From: Bacteroides fragilis
Lineage (GTDB): Bacteria > Bacillota > Clostridia > Lachnospirales > Lachnospiraceae
Length of the DNA: 64,000 bases
Direction: 5' to 3'
Assembly: GCA_023664485.1 (NCBI GenBank)
Contig: JAMPFK010000001.1
Span: 503,102-567,101, forward strand
This document shows positions 60,146 through 64,000 of this stretch, piece by piece. Made by a program: the position numbers and the translations under genes. Each line of letters starts with the position of its first letter. The first letter of the stretch is position 1. The notes under the pieces were generated by a model. The model saw only the letters and a list, made by a program, of their open reading frames with translations, made no database searches and had not been told where the DNA came from.

Positions 60146-60655
60146 TTAAGCCATAACTTCTTCAACAGACTTACCGCGGTTTTTAGCCACCTCTTCAGGC
60201 GTCTTTAACTGACGAAGACCTGCGATCGTAGCAAGTACGACATTCTGTTTATTATTGGAACCCAAAGATTTCGTACGGATATTGGAAATGCCTGCAAGCT
60301 CGCATACGATACGGGCAGGACCGCCGGCGATAATACCGGTACCTTCCGGAGCCTTCTTTAAAAGAACGGAAGAGGAACCGAACTTTCCGATAAAATCATG
60401 TGTAATACTGTGATTCGGATCAAGAGCAACCGAAACCAGATTCTTGATCGCATCCTCTTTCCCTTTGCGGATAGCCTCCGGAATTTCAGTCGCTTTTCCG
60501 AGTCCGGCCCCTACATGGCCGTTGCCATCCCCTACAACTACCAATGCTGTGAAACGGAAGTTACGACCACCCTTTACAACCTTAGTAACACGTTTGATAG
60601 TTACAACTTTTTCAGTCAATTCTAACTGACTGGCATCAATGATTGTATGTCTCAT
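60146..60655 (-). CDS. rpsE: 30S ribosomal protein S5
   Basis: A 169-residue S5 (VVKGGRNFRFTALVVVGDGN, HVGAGLGKATEIPEAIRKGK). Confidence 0.98.
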   Translation of the reverse strand: MRHTIIDASQLELTEKVVTIKRVTKVVKGGRNFRFTALVVVGDGNGHVGAGLGKATEIPEAIRKGKEDAIKNLVSVALDPNHSITHDFIGKFGSSSVLLKKAPEGTGIIAGGPARIVCELAGISNIRTKSLGSNNKQNVVLATIAGLRQLKTPEEVAKNRGKSVEEVMA

Positions 60656-60673
60656 GTGATTTTCTCTCCCTTC

Positions 60674-61042
60674 CTAGAATTCTAATCCAGCTTCTCTGGC
60701 TGCATCAGCTAACGCCGCAATTTTACCCTGGTATATAAAGCCACCTCTGTCAAAAACAACCGTTGTAATACCTTTTTCAACTGCTCTTTTAGCAATTACC
60801 GTTCCTACATATGCCGCGGCATCAACGTTATTGGTCTTTTCCAGTTCGGCTTTGATCTCTTTTTCCAGAGTGGAAGCCGCAACTAATGTGTTTCCAACCG
60901 TATCGTCAATAATTTGAGCATACATATGATTATTACTTCTGAATACAGCCAGGCGTGGTCTCTGCGCAGTACCGCTTAAATGGTTACGCATTCTTTTATG
61001 CTTTTTAACACGAACTTTTTGTCTCGATTCTTTACTAACCAT
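60674..61042 (-). CDS. rplR: 50S ribosomal protein L18
   Basis: A 122-residue L18 (RPRLAVFRSNNHMYAQIIDD). ATG 61042 lies nine bases after AAGGAG; the ATG at 61048 is too close. Confidence 0.97.
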   Translation of the reverse strand: MVSKESRQKVRVKKHKRMRNHLSGTAQRPRLAVFRSNNHMYAQIIDDTVGNTLVAASTLEKEIKAELEKTNNVDAAAYVGTVIAKRAVEKGITTVVFDRGGFIYQGKIAALADAAREAGLEF

Positions 61043-61062
61043 TTTCATACTCTCCTTATCTG

Positions 61063-61605
61063 TTATTTCTTACCAGTCTTACCAACTTTACGTCTGATCG
61101 TTTCATCAGCATATTTAATACCCTTGCCCTTGTAAGGTTCCGGTCTTCTCTTATCTCTGATTTCAGCAGCGAATTGGCCCACTTTTTCTTTATCGATACC
61201 TTTAACGATGATGACGTTCTGCCCTTCCATAACGGTCTCAATGCCTTCCGGATCAGTCATCTCGACCGGATGGGAATATCCAAGATTCAGGGTCAGTACC
61301 TTGCCTGATTTGGATGCTCTGTAACCAACACCGTTTACTTCCAGTTTCTTTTCAAATCCATCGGTCACACCGACAACCATGTTATGAATCAGGGTTCTCG
61401 TCAGACCGTGTAAGGATTTCATTTTCTTTAAGTCGTTCGGTCTGGAAACAAGAACTTCCGCGCCCTCTACTTTAATTTCCATCTCAGCCGGAAGCACTCT
61501 CTCAAGCGTTCCCTTTGGACCTTTTACAGTCACTTTATTATTTTCTGCAATATCCACAGTAACACCTGCCGGAATTGCGATTGGCATTCTTCCTATTCGT
61601 GACAT
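61063..61605 (-). CDS. rplF: 50S ribosomal protein L6
   Basis: A 180-residue L6 (MSRIGRMPIAIPAGVTVDIA, C-terminal PEPYKGKGIKYADETIRRK). Confidence 0.98.
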   Translation of the reverse strand: MSRIGRMPIAIPAGVTVDIAENNKVTVKGPKGTLERVLPAEMEIKVEGAEVLVSRPNDLKKMKSLHGLTRTLIHNMVVGVTDGFEKKLEVNGVGYRASKSGKVLTLNLGYSHPVEMTDPEGIETVMEGQNVIIVKGIDKEKVGQFAAEIRDKRRPEPYKGKGIKYADETIRRKVGKTGKK

Positions 61606-61737
61606 GCCCGTACCCTCCTGAATTATATTTTATTTATTGTTCCTTAATCTGGAAGAACTGCGACAGCAATTCTTTCCGGCAAAATACAGGATTTCTCAGA
61701 TGGCTTCTTTTGCCATCTTGGAAATTCTTTTTGCCGT

Positions 61738-62139
61738 CTACCAGACAAATGCTAAAACCTCGCCGCCGACCTGAAGCTCTCTGGCTTTTTTATCGGTGAT
61801 AACGCCCTGGTTGGTAGAAATGATCGCAATGCCAAGGCCGCCGAGGACCTTAGGCAGATCTTCTTTGCCGGCATACACGCGGAGACCCGGCTTGGAAATT
61901 CTCTTGATGCCGGAAATGATCTTGTCGTTCTTATCCTCGCCATATTTTAACGTAATATGGAGCGTTTTGAAACTTCCATCTTCAATTATATCGAATTTCC
62001 TAATATAACCTTCATCCAGAAGAATCTGCGCAATAGCCAGTTTCATTTTAGATGACGGCACATCTACTGTATCATGTTTTGCAGTATTTGCATTACGGAT
62101 TCTTGTAAGCATATCTGCAATAGGATCGCTCATTGTCAT
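61738..62139 (-). CDS. rpsH: 30S ribosomal protein S8
   Basis: A 133-residue S8 (MSDPIADMLTRIRNANTAKH, STNQGVITDKKARELQVGGE). AGGAGG eight bases before the ATG. Confidence 0.98.
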   Translation of the reverse strand: MTMSDPIADMLTRIRNANTAKHDTVDVPSSKMKLAIAQILLDEGYIRKFDIIEDGSFKTLHITLKYGEDKNDKIISGIKRISKPGLRVYAGKEDLPKVLGGLGIAIISTNQGVITDKKARELQVGGEVLAFVW

Positions 62140-62321
62140 TTGAATTGCCTCCTTCTTAATTTTAATCCTTCCTTAGCCCGCAAGTTTGGATGCGAACGTG
62201 ACAAATTTGCTATGAAGAATGGCTCGTCAGAGACATTCTTTCGTGCGAAGGGGATTTGCAGAGCAAATCTTGGAATTTCTTATTCTGTGTCCTTTGCAGA
62301 ATCAGAAATTTTCTTCACACT

Positions 62322-62507
62322 TTACCAGCTTGCTTTACGAACGCCAGGAATCTGACCTTTATATGCTAACTCACGGAAGCAAATTCTGCAAATTCCGTAT
62401 TTTCTTAAATAAGCATGTGGACGACCACATATTCTGCACCGGCTGTATTCTCTCGTAGAGAATTTAGGTTTACGCTGCTGTTTTATCTTCATTGCTGTTT
62501 TAGCCAT
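62322..62507 (-). CDS. rpsN: 30S ribosomal protein S14, type Z
   Basis: A 61-residue zinc-binding S14 (CRICGRPHAYLRKYGICRIC). The 182-bp gap to rpsH contains GATTTGC/GCAAATC and AAATTTCTTATTCTG-type inverted repeats. Confidence 0.98.
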   Translation of the reverse strand: MAKTAMKIKQQRKPKFSTREYSRCRICGRPHAYLRKYGICRICFRELAYKGQIPGVRKASW

Positions 62508-62521
62508 GAATTTACCTCCTT

Positions 62522-63061
62522 CTACTTAGCAAATGGCATGTTAAACAATCTTAATAACTCACGGGCCTCTTCGTCGGTCCTGGCCGTCGTTACGATGATA
62601 ACATCCATACCTCTTACCTTGTCAATCTTATCATACTCGATCTCCGGGAAAATAAGCTGCTCCCTGATCCCAAGCGCATAATTTCCTCTGCCGTCGAATG
62701 CGTTAGGATTTACGCCGCGGAAGTCACGCACACGGGGTAATGCAAGATTTACCAGTCTGTCAAGGAATTCATACATTTTATCGCCGCGAAGGGTCGTTTT
62801 GCATCCGATTGCCTGGCCTTCTCTGATTTTGAAATTCGCGATAGAATTCTTAGCCTTGGTAATAACTGCCTTCTGTCCCGTAATCGTTTCCATATCTTTG
62901 ACAGCCGATTCCAAAACTTTGGGGTTTTCCTTCGCTTCACCAACGCCCATGTTGATTACGATCTTCTCAAGTTTCGGAACTTCCATAATATTTTTATATC
63001 CAAACTTCCTGATCATAGCATCTACGATCTCGTCTTTATACATATCTTTAAGTCTACTCAA
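62522..63061 (-). CDS. rplE: 50S ribosomal protein L5
   Basis: A 179-residue L5 (NIMEVPKLEKIVINMGVGEA, GNYALGIREQLIFPEIEYDK). Confidence 0.98.
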   Translation of the reverse strand: MSRLKDMYKDEIVDAMIRKFGYKNIMEVPKLEKIVINMGVGEAKENPKVLESAVKDMETITGQKAVITKAKNSIANFKIREGQAIGCKTTLRGDKMYEFLDRLVNLALPRVRDFRGVNPNAFDGRGNYALGIREQLIFPEIEYDKIDKVRGMDVIIVTTARTDEEARELLRLFNMPFAK

Positions 63062-63085
63062 CTTTTTAGACCTCCTTCCTTAGAA

Positions 63086-63397
63086 TTAATCAACGATGTC
63101 GCCTGTGGATTTTGCGAAGCGGACCTTCTTGCCATTCTCCATCCTGAAACCGATTCTCGTCGGTTTTCCTTTATGAACGTACATCACGTTGGAAATATCG
63201 ATCGGCGCTTCCTTCTGAATGATGCCGCCGTTCTGGTTTGCTGCCGAAGGCTTCTCGTGTTTCGTAATTTTATTAATTCCTTCCACTAAAACTCTGCCGT
63301 TCTTTCTGTCTACGGAAACGACTTTGCCTTCTTTGTCTTTATCTTTGCCGGCGATTACCTTTACCGTATCGCCTTTTTTAATCTTCATTGTTGACAT
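63086..63397 (-). CDS. rplX: 50S ribosomal protein L24
   Basis: A 103-residue L24 with KOW motif (KIKKGDTVKVIAGKDKDKEG). AGGAGG before the ATG. Confidence 0.98.
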   Translation of the reverse strand: MSTMKIKKGDTVKVIAGKDKDKEGKVVSVDRKNGRVLVEGINKITKHEKPSAANQNGGIIQKEAPIDISNVMYVHKGKPTRIGFRMENGKKVRFAKSTGDIVD

Positions 63398-63408
63398 ACC
63401 GGCACCTC

Positions 63409-63777
63409 CTATAATACTTCCGGAGCCAGTGAAACAATTTTCATAAACTGTTTATCACGAAGCTCTCTTGCTACTGGTCCAAAAATACGGGTTCCTCTCG
63501 GAGTCTTGTCATCTTTGATGATAACAGCAGCATTTTCGTCAAATCTGATATAAGAACCGTCTTTACGACGAGCGCCCTTTACGCTGCGAACTACTACGGC
63601 CTTCACAACATCGCCTTTTTTTACAACGCCGCCTGGTGTTGCATCTTTAACAGTAGCAACAATAATATCGCCAATGCGGGCATATCTTCTTGTAGATCCA
63701 CCTACGACTCTGATGCACAGCAGTTCTTTTGCACCAGTGTTATCAGCAACCTTGAGTCTGCTTTCCTGTTGAATCAT
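63409..63777 (-). CDS. rplN: 50S ribosomal protein L14
   Basis: A 122-residue L14 (MIQQESRLKVADNTGAKELL). ATG 63777 follows AAGGAGA; the longer frame to 63834 overlaps rpsQ. Confidence 0.98.
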   Translation of the reverse strand: MIQQESRLKVADNTGAKELLCIRVVGGSTRRYARIGDIIVATVKDATPGGVVKKGDVVKAVVVRSVKGARRKDGSYIRFDENAAVIIKDDKTPRGTRIFGPVARELRDKQFMKIVSLAPEVL

Positions 63778-63797
63778 ACTACCTTTCTCCTTCCAGC

Positions 63798-64000
63798 CTA
63801 TTTCACTTTTTCGACAATTTCGACAAGTCTCCATCTCTTATCTTTCGATAACGGCCTTGTCTCCATTACTTTAACGGTATCGCCAATGTTGCACTCATTC
63901 TTTTCATCATGTGCTTTCAGCTTATAGGTTTTCTTCACAATCTTGCCGTAAAGCGGATGCTTAACATGGTCTTCAATCGCTACAACAATTGTCTTATCCA
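63798..64000 (-). CDS. rpsQ: 30S ribosomal protein S17 (5' end outside window)
   Basis: Reads DKTIVVAIEDHVKHPLYGKI through KAHDEKNECNIGDTVKVMET to RWRLVEIVEKVK and a TAG at 63798-63800. About 67 residues are visible; the start lies to the right of the window. Confidence 0.96.
   Translation of the reverse strand, partial: DKTIVVAIEDHVKHPLYGKIVKKTYKLKAHDEKNECNIGDTVKVMETRPLSKDKRWRLVEIVEKVK

Noticed and set aside
1..64000. tRNA or rRNA genes
   Set aside because: No cloverleaf with a TTCRA arm and no rRNA signature was recognised in any intergenic gap.

Overview
The window looks like a chromosomal segment of a gut Lachnospiraceae-type Firmicute (Clostridia). The evidence is the Firmicute-type spc/alpha ribosomal order, a KOW-domain gene between map and infA, an L17 with an internal insert, a zinc-type S14 and many strong AGGAGG ribosome binding sites. 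No tRNA, rRNA or CRISPR array was seen. Nearly all of the window from 35.7 kb onward and most of the left half is read on the minus strand.

Left part (1-31.8 kb), deoxyhexose and polyol use. A bacterial microcompartment (BMC) operon runs off the left edge: EutS/PduU-type shell protein, EutP/PduV-type GTPase, fuculose-phosphate aldolase with a C-terminal encapsulation tail, a GlcG/PduO-C-like protein and a CoA-acylating aldehyde dehydrogenase. It has a near-consensus promoter at 2983-3011. A degraded PBECR4-type gene and a candidate structured small RNA lie upstream, followed by a PHP hydrolase and an MFS transporter. At 7.7-25.9 kb lies a large sugar locus: FGGY kinase, GatD-like dehydrogenase, aldo/keto reductase, GatZ, GatY, a ribose-type ABC importer with two permeases, FucU mutarotase, a rhamnulokinase-type kinase, and then a ParA ATPase with a small Ala/Lys-rich partner. 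A LacI regulator and three matching operator palindromes, two of them flanking a consensus promoter, mark the control circuit. L-fucose isomerase, an AraC regulator, a lipoprotein and a GH127 beta-L-arabinofuranosidase follow. The pathway read from these genes is L-fucose import, mutarotation, isomerisation, phosphorylation, then cleavage in the BMC; the GatYZ/GatD branch handles a second, unidentified sugar or polyol.

Middle part (31.8-40.2 kb), accessory DNA. It holds a ribbon-helix-helix protein, a TRADD-N-associated-type membrane protein, a decayed hicB, a probable broken type I toxin, and a 1-kb segment bounded by a 14-bp duplication of the rpsI 3' end that carries a PemK/MazF-like gene. 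Beyond rplM-rpsI is a three-gene defence set: BglII-type endonuclease, MT-A70 methyltransferase and AIPR protein.

Right part (40.2-64 kb), housekeeping superoperon with a surface-glycan insertion: truA, ecfT, ecfA2, ecfA1, then DegT aminotransferase, two GT2 enzymes, an FAD oxidoreductase and a polytopic protein on the minus strand, a divergent GT39-like protein and a VanY-like peptidase, and then rplQ, rpoA, rpsD, rpsK, rpsM, rpmJ, infA, KOW gene, map, adk, secY, rplO, rpmD, rpsE, rplR, rplF, rpsH, rpsN, rplE, rplX, rplN and a partial rpsQ. Three 103-bp MITE copies and a family of perfect intergenic hairpins are scattered through the left half.
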